Positions 15,766-23,474 of a DNA stretch of 64,000 bases are shown here, one piece after another. The notes beneath the pieces are model-generated. The model saw only the letters and a list, made by a program, of their open reading frames with translations. It was not told the DNA's origin and made no database searches. The translations under genes and the position numbers were made by a program. The DNA is from Balneolales bacterium (GTDB lineage: Bacteria > Bacteroidota > Rhodothermia > Balneolales > Natronogracilivirgulaceae), in the NCBI GenBank assembly GCA_007132975.1, contig SLNO01000024.1, forward strand, positions 1 through 64,000, in the 5' to 3' direction. The first letter of the stretch is position 1; every line of letters begins with the position of its first letter.

Positions 15766-15782
15766 TAGAACTAGTGAGACTT

Positions 15783-16325
15783 ATGAAAAAATTGGGAACC
15801 TCGGTTATAAACAGTCTGCGTCAGGCAGTTCTGCTTGCTGTCCTGATATTGGCCATGGCATGTGACCGCGGACCGCAGGAGATCCGGATCGGACAACAGG
15901 AGTGCGATCACTGCCGCATGATGATAAGCCAGAAGCAGTTTGCCGCACAGCTGATAACACAGCAGGGCCGGCAATATGCCTTTGACGCCATTGAGTGCAT
16001 GGCCGCTTTTGTTGACAGCGGTGACGGGCGGGAGCTGGACATCCACGCGCTCTGGGTGCCGGATTTTCTGAATCCCGGGAGCTGGTTGGAAGCAGAATCG
16101 GCCTGGTATCTGCAAAGCGATGGCCTTCGAAGTCCGATGGCATTGAATTTTTCGGCTTATAGTAGTGAGGACATTGCGCGCAGCCAGCAGTCCGAGTTCG
16201 GCGGCCATGTTTTCCGGTGGGTGGATGTGAGGGAAATCGTCAGGGACAGCTGGTCCGGCGGAACTCATGGACACAGCCATGCAATTGGCACGGACCACAT
16301 CCACACCCATTCTCACAAAAATTGA
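15783..16325 (+). CDS. nosL: NosL copper-chaperone lipoprotein
   Basis: 180 residues. The signal ends in LAMAC, followed by the NosL signature ECDHCRMMIS (about 42-51), with the Cys pair and Met pair that bind Cu(I). YAFDAIECMAAF is the second conserved block. NosL supplies copper for CuZ assembly together with NosDFY. The C-terminus carries a His-rich tail (HGHSH, DHIHTHSH) not usual in the family, probably an extra metal-binding extension. ATG 15783 is preferred to the GTG at 15774. nosD follows after 23 bp. Confidence 0.85.
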   Translation: MKKLGTSVINSLRQAVLLAVLILAMACDRGPQEIRIGQQECDHCRMMISQKQFAAQLITQQGRQYAFDAIECMAAFVDSGDGRELDIHALWVPDFLNPGSWLEAESAWYLQSDGLRSPMALNFSAYSSEDIARSQQSEFGGHVFRWVDVREIVRDSWSGGTHGHSHAIGTDHIHTHSHKN

Positions 16326-16348
16326 TTTTCAGTAAAAAGACCAGGCAG

Positions 16349-17764
16349 ATGCACTGCAAATGCAACATATCACTTGGGATGATCCCGGCCTTGCTGGCAG
16401 CGTTTGTGGCCGGTGGGATGCCGGCATACGCTACGCACGGATTGTCACCGCATTCGGAAATCATATCAAAAAATTCGGAGAGCATATCCGAAAGTGCTGC
16501 GGAAATAACCGAGGCCAATGTTTTGTCATCACCGATGCTCGATGAGGGCAACAGTATCGGCAACGGCTCCGGGGATTCAGGCCGCTCCCTGACCGTGGGG
16601 CAGCGGGGCGAATTTACAAGGATAGCCGATGCGCTGTCTGCAGCGGCCTATGGTGACACCATCCGAATAGAAGCCGGCGTGTACCGGGAATATGAGCTTC
16701 TGGTGGACCGGCAGGTGACCATACTTGGCATTGGCCGGCCGGTGATCGATGTGGAGCACAGAGGAGAAGGGATCCGGATCACTGCGGAAAATGTGCATGT
16801 GGAAGGCCTTGAGATACGCAATGTGCCAACCAGCCACAGCCGGGACCATGCCGCCATCCGGTTTGACAGGGCTTCCGGCGGAAAAGTGATAGACAATGTT
16901 CTGGATGATACCTTTTTCGGCATCTATTTGGCGCGCGCCCACGACATGGAGATCCGGGGAAACCGGTTGCGTGCATACCATGATAGGGAAGCCGTATCAG
17001 CCAACGGAATCCATCTGTGGAATTCGAACAATGCTGTTATTGCGGATAACGAGATCATCGGGCATCGCGACGGCATCTACCTGGAGTATGTGCAGGAGAG
17101 CAGCATCACCGGTAATAAAGTCGCAGAAAACATTCGTTATGGCCTCCATTTCATGTTTTCGGATGACTGTGTATACCGCGACAACCGGTTTGAGAAAAAC
17201 GGAGCCGGCGTGGCCGTGATGTACAGCAGGCGCGTCAAAATGAAACACAACCTGTTTGTCAACAACTGGGGCGCTTCATCCTACGGATTGCTTCTGAAGG
17301 AGATCACTGACAGCGAAATCTTCGAAAATGAATTCAGTGGCAACACTATCGGAATTCGGTCTGAGGGGAGTGACCGCGTCAAAAAGTACCGAAACAGTTT
17401 CATCCGGAACGGTTGGGCCATCCGGATCATGGCAAGCAGCATGGACAACCACATCACGGAAAACAACTTTATAGACAACGCATTTGACGTATCGACCAAC
17501 AGCCGCAGGCACAGCCGCAACAACTTCGAAGGCAACTACTGGGACAAGTACAGCGGTTACGATCTCAACGGCGACGGTTTTGGTGATGTGCCGTACCGCC
17601 CGGTCCGGCTTTTTTCGCTGATCGTGGAGCGTAACCCCATGGCACTGATGCTGCTGCGAAGCATGTTCGTACAGATTCTGGACCTTACCGAGCGCGTCAT
17701 GCCAACGATCACACCGGAGACACTGGTCGATGAAAAACCGCTCATGCGGAAGGTGGCTTTATGA
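16349..17764 (+). CDS. nosD: NosD periplasmic beta-helix copper-assembly protein
   Basis: 471 residues from the ATG at 16349, which begins a signal peptide (LLAAFVAGGMPAYA); the frame is open upstream but would overlap nosL. The bulk is a right-handed parallel beta-helix with short N/G/D-rich turns (ADNEIIGHRDGIYLEY, FSDDCVYRDNRFEKNGAG, ENNFIDNAFDV), the CASH/NosD fold. It works with the ABC transporter NosFY and NosL in building the CuZ centre of NosZ. The first 85 mature residues are low in complexity. Its stop overlaps the nosF start by 4 bp. Confidence 0.93.
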   Translation: MHCKCNISLGMIPALLAAFVAGGMPAYATHGLSPHSEIISKNSESISESAAEITEANVLSSPMLDEGNSIGNGSGDSGRSLTVGQRGEFTRIADALSAAAYGDTIRIEAGVYREYELLVDRQVTILGIGRPVIDVEHRGEGIRITAENVHVEGLEIRNVPTSHSRDHAAIRFDRASGGKVIDNVLDDTFFGIYLARAHDMEIRGNRLRAYHDREAVSANGIHLWNSNNAVIADNEIIGHRDGIYLEYVQESSITGNKVAENIRYGLHFMFSDDCVYRDNRFEKNGAGVAVMYSRRVKMKHNLFVNNWGASSYGLLLKEITDSEIFENEFSGNTIGIRSEGSDRVKKYRNSFIRNGWAIRIMASSMDNHITENNFIDNAFDVSTNSRRHSRNNFEGNYWDKYSGYDLNGDGFGDVPYRPVRLFSLIVERNPMALMLLRSMFVQILDLTERVMPTITPETLVDEKPLMRKVAL

Positions 17765-18648
17765 TCCAGGTCAGTAAACTGAACAAGAATTACGGCACAG
17801 TGCAGGCGCTTTCGTCTGTGGATGTGGAAATTGAACCGGGACGCATTACGGCCGTACTGGGCCCGAACGGTGCCGGTAAAACCACCCTGATCAAGAGCAT
17901 CCTCGGGCTGGTGAAGCCGGACAGCGGCGTCATCACCGTGGACGGCATACGGGTAAACGGCGAGAGCCGTTACCGGGAAATGATCGGATATATGCCCCAG
18001 CTGGCCCGATATCCCGAAAACCTGACCGTCACGGAAATCGTGGACATGATACGGGACATCAGAAAGTCCGCGTCGACGTCTGAAGGCCGGTCCGCATCCA
18101 CCCGTACCGATTCACACAACAGCAAGAACCGCACCGCGGACAAGTTTCATGCCGGGGAAAAGTCCGCAGGAAGACCGGAGAACAACGGCAAGCCCGCTGA
18201 AGGCCAGGTACCGGCGCATGACGGCTCGCCGGACCTGGAGATCTGGGAGCGTTTCGGGCTTGATTCCGAGAAGGACAAGGCATTCCGCACACTGTCAGGC
18301 GGCAACAGGCAGAAGGTGAGCGCGGTTCTGGCATTCCTTTTCCGTCCGAGGGTGCTGTTCCTGGATGAGCCGACGACGGGGCTCGATCCCGTATCCAGCA
18401 GTATCCTGAAAGACAAGATCCTTGCGGAGCGCGACCGGGGGACCACCATCGTCCTCACTTCCCATATCATGAGCGAGGTCCAGGAGCTGGCGGAGCAGGT
18501 GGTGTATCTGCTGGAGGGGGAAATCTATTTTGAACGGACTGTTGCCGAACTTCTGGAGGAGACGGGGCAGTCCACGCTGGAGCGGGCGATTGCCGTCAAG
18601 CTTGGCCGCCAGCCCAAAGTTACTGCAGAAACAGGAGCAACATCATGA
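17761..18648 (+). CDS. nosF: NosF ABC-transporter ATPase with a low-complexity insertion
   Basis: 295 residues. Walker A GPNGAGKTT (about 38-46), Q-loop near IGYMPQ, signature LSGGNRQKV, Walker B VLFLDEPTTGLDP and a switch His in TSHIM are all intact. NosF powers NosY, and NosDFY is needed for NosZ maturation. Between the Q-loop and the signature, where related ATPases have a short helical connector, about 60 residues rich in Ser, Lys, Gly and Pro are inserted (about 100-160). The start overlaps nosD and the stop overlaps nosY, each by the 4-bp ATGA, so the three are translationally coupled. Confidence 0.93.
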   Translation: MIQVSKLNKNYGTVQALSSVDVEIEPGRITAVLGPNGAGKTTLIKSILGLVKPDSGVITVDGIRVNGESRYREMIGYMPQLARYPENLTVTEIVDMIRDIRKSASTSEGRSASTRTDSHNSKNRTADKFHAGEKSAGRPENNGKPAEGQVPAHDGSPDLEIWERFGLDSEKDKAFRTLSGGNRQKVSAVLAFLFRPRVLFLDEPTTGLDPVSSSILKDKILAERDRGTTIVLTSHIMSEVQELAEQVVYLLEGEIYFERTVAELLEETGQSTLERAIAVKLGRQPKVTAETGATS

Positions 18649-19427
18649 TCTTGAAAATTCTGAAATACCAGCTTCGCGATGTGTTTCGCAGCCGCTGGAT
18701 CATCGCGTACGTGCTATTTTTCCTGGTGCTGACCGATGTGCTGTTCCGGTTCGGCGGTGACGGTTTGCGGGTGGCCACCAGCATGATGAATATCGTGCTG
18801 ATCGTGATTCCGTTGTCGTCCATTATCCTGGGGGCGTTTTATCTGTATAACGCGCGGGAATATATGGAGCTGCTCTTATGCCATCCGGTGAAGAGGCATC
18901 AGCTTTTCTGGGGGATGTTTCTGGGTCTTGCCCTGCCTCTGGTTGCCGCTTTTGCAGGCGGTGTGATGCTGCCGTATCTCTACAACGCCGCCAGCGCCGA
19001 AGCGTGGCAGTCTGCGCTCATGCTGGTTTTTACGGGGTCGATGCTTACGGTCATTTTCGTGGCGCTGGCCTATTACCTTGCGCTGCGATTCGATGACCGG
19101 ATCAAAGGCCTCGGACTGGCGCTGGTCATCTGCTTGTTCTTCACCATCATTTACGACGGTATCATCCTGTTCGTGATATACATGTTCTCCAGTTATCCGC
19201 TTGAGAAACCGGTGCTGGTTATGTCGCTGCTGAACCCGATCGATCTGGGCCGTATTTTGCTGCTGCTCCAGTTTGATATTTCGGCGCTGATGGGGCTGAC
19301 GGGCGCGGTATTCCGGGAGTTCTTTGGCACGCCGCTGGGAATGACCGTCAGCGTGGCCTCGCTGCTGATATGGCTGACGGTCCCGGTGACGGCAGGATTC
19401 CGGCGGTTCCTGGTCAAGGATTTCTGA
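18645..19427 (+). CDS. nosY: NosY ABC-2-type permease
   Basis: 260 residues, six predicted transmembrane helices typical of ABC-2 permeases (first at about 18-38, last at about 232-252). It is coupled to nosF by a 4-bp overlap. With NosF and NosD it forms the NosDFY complex in the inner membrane that supports CuZ assembly; the transported species is not settled. It closes the compact nosL-D-F-Y run. Confidence 0.92.
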   Translation: MILKILKYQLRDVFRSRWIIAYVLFFLVLTDVLFRFGGDGLRVATSMMNIVLIVIPLSSIILGAFYLYNAREYMELLLCHPVKRHQLFWGMFLGLALPLVAAFAGGVMLPYLYNAASAEAWQSALMLVFTGSMLTVIFVALAYYLALRFDDRIKGLGLALVICLFFTIIYDGIILFVIYMFSSYPLEKPVLVMSLLNPIDLGRILLLLQFDISALMGLTGAVFREFFGTPLGMTVSVASLLIWLTVPVTAGFRRFLVKDF

Positions 19428-19541
19428 AGGCGGGAGAAGAAATAATGCTTCATCCCCCGCGCTGATTGACAGACCGGCAAGCAGCACCTGTGCTTGCAAA
19501 TGAAAGTACATTATTATCCAACCACTAAATGTAAAAATATT

Positions 19542-19859
19542 ATGGCTGTACGATGTGAAGTCACCAACCCTTCCGAAGAACATTTTCCGGAAAAGGGCAT
19601 ACTTAGTGAAACCGTCCACAAGAACGACTATACGGCGCTTGTGGTCATGCACCTTGCCCCGGGAGAGGAGCTGAACGAGCACACCTCGAAATTTCCCGTC
19701 TGGATTCAAACCATGGAGGGTCAGGGAGTGTTGAAAACTCCATCCGGGGAGCACAAAATGCGTCCGGGCACCTGGATTTTCCTGGATCCCTCCGAGGAAC
19801 ACGCGGTGTATCCGGTCGGTGACAAGGTCCTGCGGTTTGCCCTGGTCATCATGAAATAA
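19542..19859 (+). CDS. Small single-domain cupin protein
   Basis: 105 residues from the ATG at 19542. The frame opens earlier (ATG 19500), but those codons are AT-rich and look like leader DNA. A cupin core is visible: APGEELNEHTSKFPVW (motif 1-like, with one His and Glu) and PGTWIFLDPSEEHAVYP (motif 2-like). The metal ligands seem reduced to two His and one Glu. It lies between nosY and ctaA on the same strand. Small cupins occur in nitrogen-oxide clusters, but their function is not known, and I cannot assign one. The sequence TTATTATCC in its leader is only a weak relative of the island operator. Confidence 0.65.
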   Translation: MAVRCEVTNPSEEHFPEKGILSETVHKNDYTALVVMHLAPGEELNEHTSKFPVWIQTMEGQGVLKTPSGEHKMRPGTWIFLDPSEEHAVYPVGDKVLRFALVIMK

Positions 19860-19941
19860 GGGCTGTCCGCCTGAGTGGAAAAACCGTGGTATTCCTTTGC
19901 AGGGACAGGAATGATGGTACCTCTGGAAGAAACTGTAAATT

Positions 19942-21066
19942 ATGAATAAATATGACGCATCTGTATGGAAAAGAAGACGCGTAATCTGGCTTTTCAGCGG
20001 ATCTGCCATGATTGCGATGATTCTTGTAGTCGGAGGTTTGACGCGTTTGAACCAGGCCGGTCTGTCCATTACCGAATGGGAGGTGGTCCGTGGTGTCATA
20101 CCCCCGCTTGGCCAGGCACAATGGGAAGAGGTATTTGAAACCTATCGTCAGTATCCGGAATATCAGGAGATTCACACCGGTATGAGCCTGTCCGAGTTCA
20201 AGGTGATCTACTGGTGGGAGTATTCCCACCGCATGTTGAGCCGTCTGCTGGGGGTTCTTTTCCTTCTGCCATTCCTCTGGTTCGTCGCAAAGAGGGCCAT
20301 GCCGCCCGGCGATGCGCTCAAGCTGGCAGGTATCGCTCTGCTGGGCGGGGTACAGGCTTTTCTCGGCTGGTACATGGTCCAGAGCGGCCTGGACACTCAG
20401 CCGGTGGTAAGCCATCTGAGGCTGGGGATCCATCTGATCGTGGCATTTCTCCTTTTTTCGCTGCTCTGGACGATGGCGCTGAACCGGTTGCCCGGCCGCA
20501 ATGCCGGATCCGGCAGATCAAGCGGCATCAGAACCGGCTTTTCGAATATGCCAGGCTTCGGCCGGCGTTTCCGTTTAAACAGAGGGAGCCTCCTGCAGAT
20601 AACAGTCCTTGCCGCCATAGTTTTGCTCTTTTTGCAGGTCATGGTCGGCGGTTGGACTGCCGGACTGAAAGCCGGCTACGTCTACCCCACATTCCCCAAA
20701 ATGGGTGACTACTGGATTCCCCCGCAACTCGGTTATTTCACACCGCTGTGGTTTGATCTCACGCACAACGCCATCTCCGTCCAGTTCATGCACCGCGTAC
20801 TGGGACTGCTGCTGACAATATTCATTCTGATACCGGCCGTGGCCGGTCTGCGATCCGGGTCCGGACCGTTACAACTCGCAGGATTTGCATTGCTGCTCAT
20901 CATAACACTGCAAATAACCACCGGGGCACTGAATCTCCTGTGGGGAGTACCGGTCTGGCTCGCTTCGCTTCATCAACTGGGCGCGCTGTTTCTGCTTGCG
21001 GCCCTTCTTACATGGCAGAACCTGCACTCCAGAATGGACTCATCCACCCGGAATTTCACCATCTGA
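19942..21066 (+). CDS. ctaA: Heme A synthase-like protein CtaA/COX15
   Basis: 374 residues, eight predicted membrane helices in two similar halves. Recognisable are GGLTRLNQAGLSITEWEVVR, YWWEYSHRMLSRLLGV (heme-ligand His) and, in the second half, TAGLKAGYVYPTFPKMG and VQFMHRVLGLLL. These are conserved COX15/CtaA motifs. The enzyme turns heme O into heme A for oxidases of the aa3 type. No oxidase subunit or ctaB is next to it; the following gene is a distant oxidase-like membrane protein. About 30 residues between the halves are low in complexity. Confidence 0.88.
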   Translation: MNKYDASVWKRRRVIWLFSGSAMIAMILVVGGLTRLNQAGLSITEWEVVRGVIPPLGQAQWEEVFETYRQYPEYQEIHTGMSLSEFKVIYWWEYSHRMLSRLLGVLFLLPFLWFVAKRAMPPGDALKLAGIALLGGVQAFLGWYMVQSGLDTQPVVSHLRLGIHLIVAFLLFSLLWTMALNRLPGRNAGSGRSSGIRTGFSNMPGFGRRFRLNRGSLLQITVLAAIVLLFLQVMVGGWTAGLKAGYVYPTFPKMGDYWIPPQLGYFTPLWFDLTHNAISVQFMHRVLGLLLTIFILIPAVAGLRSGSGPLQLAGFALLLIITLQITTGALNLLWGVPVWLASLHQLGALFLLAALLTWQNLHSRMDSSTRNFTI

Positions 21067-21150
21067 CCCATGCCAGCCATTTCGCGTCTCTTTCTGAAGA
21101 CCGGAATCGTCTATCTGGTCCTGTCCTACCGTGGCACCTACTGACCCACC

Positions 21151-22473
21151 ATGATCACGCGCTGGTTTTACCTTCCTTCCCTGCAGTTCCTGCTGCTGGC
21201 ATTGCTCACCGGCACCTGGCTGCGCCTGCAATGGGGCTGGCCGCAGTGGCAGATATTGGGCCTGCAAATGCCAAAGGCCCTGTTCTTCCGGGCGGATTAT
21301 CTGCTGCACGGACATTCACACGTCGCCCTGCTGGGCTGGACCTTCCTGGCGCTGGCCGGACTCGTGCTCGAAGCAGGAACCCGCCGCACCCGGCTGCCGG
21401 TCCGTTCGCTCCGGGTGCTGGCCGCCCTGATCATCCTGGTGACACTCGTGCTTTTCATCGCATTTGTAATGGATGGATACGCCCCGCTGTCCATCGCGCT
21501 GTCCACCATCCACATGCTGCTGGGATACGGCATCGCCTGGATATTCTTCCGCCACGCCCGCACCGACGGCAACACCGGCTCGCGTTACTTCTTCGAGGGG
21601 GCTGTCTTCTGGATGGTCATGGCAACCGCCGGACCCTGGCTCCTTGCCACCGGACGCGGTCTTTCTCCTTTCTGGATGGATGCGGCCGTACAGTATTACC
21701 TGCATGTGCTTTTCAATGGCTGGCTGCTCTTCGGTTTGGCGGGACTCGCCTTTCGCTATCTGATACACCCCCGCTTCCGGCAGAAGACATGGCCGTTCTG
21801 GCTGATGATGGCCGGCTTGGTGCCCTCACTGTTGCCCCGGCTGGGATCCGGGGCTCCGGATGCTTTTGGCTTGCCTGCACATTCCATAACAGCGGCCGCC
21901 ATGGCAGGGAGCGTCCTTTTCGCGGCAGGCGGACTGACCGTTGTCTGGTTCATTTATGTATCAATCCGCGTCAATAAGATATCCCGGGGAATGAGAACCA
22001 ACCGCCAGATTGGGAAATCGCTTTTGTGGGTCGGTCTTTTTGGATCTGTCCCCGTGCTTTTACTGCCTGTATTCATGTCATGGCCACCGGTACATGCGCT
22101 CTGGTCGCAGTCGGATTTCCTGACCATGGGCTTTATCCACCTGCACTTGCTGCTGGTCGTATCCACCCTGCTTTTGTACACAACTATTCAGCGAGTGGTA
22201 TTCGCGACCGGAACCGGTCCGCCTACTTCGTGCCCAGCCAGGGGCGTAGGAGGGTTCCAATTGCTGCTTCGGCTGGGCATCCTTCTTTTTGCCTCAGGCA
22301 GCCTGGCCATGGTGGGCCTGTTGATTGCAACGGGTTTGTTTCAGCTTGCAGGATCGCTGCCTCCATATCCCGTGCAGAAAACGTTGTTTTTTTCAGGTAT
22401 TATGACCTATTCAGGGGCCGTTCTGGTTGTCTTCTTACTTTTTCTTTGCTATTTCAAACCTTGTTTGAAATAG
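21151..22473 (+). CDS. Multi-pass membrane protein with oxidase-subunit-I-like HGHSH motif
   Basis: 440 residues, about twelve hydrophobic helices. YLLHGHSHVALLGWTFLALA (about 50-69) resembles the heme-ligating helix of heme-copper oxidase subunit I and of stand-alone proteins of that type in Bacteroidetes, where I remember HSHFAFTGW. Other His occur in helices (SALSTIHMLLGYG-like, YYLHVLFNG, FIHLHLLL). No CuB or proton-channel signature can be claimed. It follows ctaA by 84 bp, hinting at a heme-containing membrane protein. Role in the island unknown. Confidence 0.55.
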   Translation: MITRWFYLPSLQFLLLALLTGTWLRLQWGWPQWQILGLQMPKALFFRADYLLHGHSHVALLGWTFLALAGLVLEAGTRRTRLPVRSLRVLAALIILVTLVLFIAFVMDGYAPLSIALSTIHMLLGYGIAWIFFRHARTDGNTGSRYFFEGAVFWMVMATAGPWLLATGRGLSPFWMDAAVQYYLHVLFNGWLLFGLAGLAFRYLIHPRFRQKTWPFWLMMAGLVPSLLPRLGSGAPDAFGLPAHSITAAAMAGSVLFAAGGLTVVWFIYVSIRVNKISRGMRTNRQIGKSLLWVGLFGSVPVLLLPVFMSWPPVHALWSQSDFLTMGFIHLHLLLVVSTLLLYTTIQRVVFATGTGPPTSCPARGVGGFQLLLRLGILLFASGSLAMVGLLIATGLFQLAGSLPPYPVQKTLFFSGIMTYSGAVLVVFLLFLCYFKPCLK

Positions 22474-22734
22474 ATCAAAGACTCGAAAACGTACGCAGGC
22501 TGCAAAAAATGTTTCCCCGGATTAATGGGAGAAGAGGTTATTGTTTGATTAATTCAGAATTTCTGACGGACAATTGAAACATTTTATTTATTTTTGTTTA
22601 TGAATTTGCGAAGAATATGAAGCTGATAGGGTGAGCAGATATCATAGATAATTCCCTGAGGGGACGGGCAATAGTCATTAAGGAAAAGTGAATTAAATTC
22701 CGCGGGCGTATCGTATCCGGCCAATTCCACACCA
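22474..22734. other. Intergenic region before the second NosB-like gene
   Basis: About 260 bp, AT-rich in the middle. I see no coding frame, strong hairpin or copy of the island palindrome. Confidence 0.4.
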
Positions 22735-23295
22735 ATGAAAAAACAATCTCGAATAGGATTCATAATTGCGGCACTGTTTTTGATCCCGGTGTTTCATATG
22801 CCTATCTGGACTATTACGGTATCTTCGCCCCAGATGTTGAGTACTCCGGGTATCCATATCTGGGTAGATAACATAACGGGCCATAACTATGGAGATTTAG
22901 AGAGAGTTAATCTGATCAATGATTATATAGGCAAGGCCCACTTCCAACTTGAAGGCAACACCTTGCTGAGAAGCATGCCGGAAATTGCTTATGGACTGAT
23001 CGGTGCTGCCTTGCTTATTGCTATTGTCGGATTTCGCTGGATGGGGTGGCTGTGGGTAATTATTTTTTCGGTACTGATTGCCTACGGGCTGACAGAGGCG
23101 CTAATGTGGGCCTACAATTATACCCAAAACCTGGATCCCAGATCCGTTGTGCAACTGCCCGAAGCCCTATCCCCGGCGAGGCCCGGTTCGTCGGAGCTGC
23201 TGAAGGTCTCTGCCACATCCTGGCCGTTCTGGGGCTCGGCATGGATAGGTCTTTCCCTTGTCTCGGGGATCATGGTGATCTGGTGGGATCGCTGA
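22735..23295 (+). CDS. Second NosB-like membrane protein (paralogue of 14412-14990)
   Basis: 186 residues with the same four-helix plan as the protein directly after nosZ. Aligned landmarks are MKKQSRIGFIIAALFLIPV, PIWTITVSSPQ, WVDNITGHNYGDL, NDYIGKAHF and ATSWPFWGSAWIGLSL; identity looks about 35-40%. Two copies bracketing the nos cluster suggest either a second specialised subunit or a gene duplication. It ends the island; the next gene is a secreted protease with its own promoter. Confidence 0.65.
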   Translation: MKKQSRIGFIIAALFLIPVFHMPIWTITVSSPQMLSTPGIHIWVDNITGHNYGDLERVNLINDYIGKAHFQLEGNTLLRSMPEIAYGLIGAALLIAIVGFRWMGWLWVIIFSVLIAYGLTEALMWAYNYTQNLDPRSVVQLPEALSPARPGSSELLKVSATSWPFWGSAWIGLSLVSGIMVIWWDR

Positions 23296-23428
23296 GAACA
23301 ATCCCCGATTACCCAGTTTTTTTTCTCAAGAGTGCTTGTCCGGCAATGCTTTTGGTCCCGGAAATATGCCCATGTAAAAAAAATGTCCGGCAAAAATGAA
23401 CTTTTGGTTATCTTGTTCGTAAATATGT

Positions 23429-23445
23429 GTAAAATCATGTTTTAC
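23429..23445. promoter_or_regulatory. Perfect inverted repeat upstream of the subtilase gene
   Basis: GTAAAA-TCATG-TTTTAC is a perfect 6-5-6 palindrome 29 bp before the start codon, in an AT-rich promoter-like stretch. It may be an operator. Nothing else in the window has the same sequence. Confidence 0.3.
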
Positions 23446-23474
23446 GATAAGATATAATCAATAGATCAAATCCC

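Noticed and set aside
20940-21977. Long plus-strand frame overlapping ctaA and the next gene
   Set aside because: Composition (Ala/Pro/Arg/His-rich without motifs) and overlap with two well-supported membrane-protein genes show a shadow frame.
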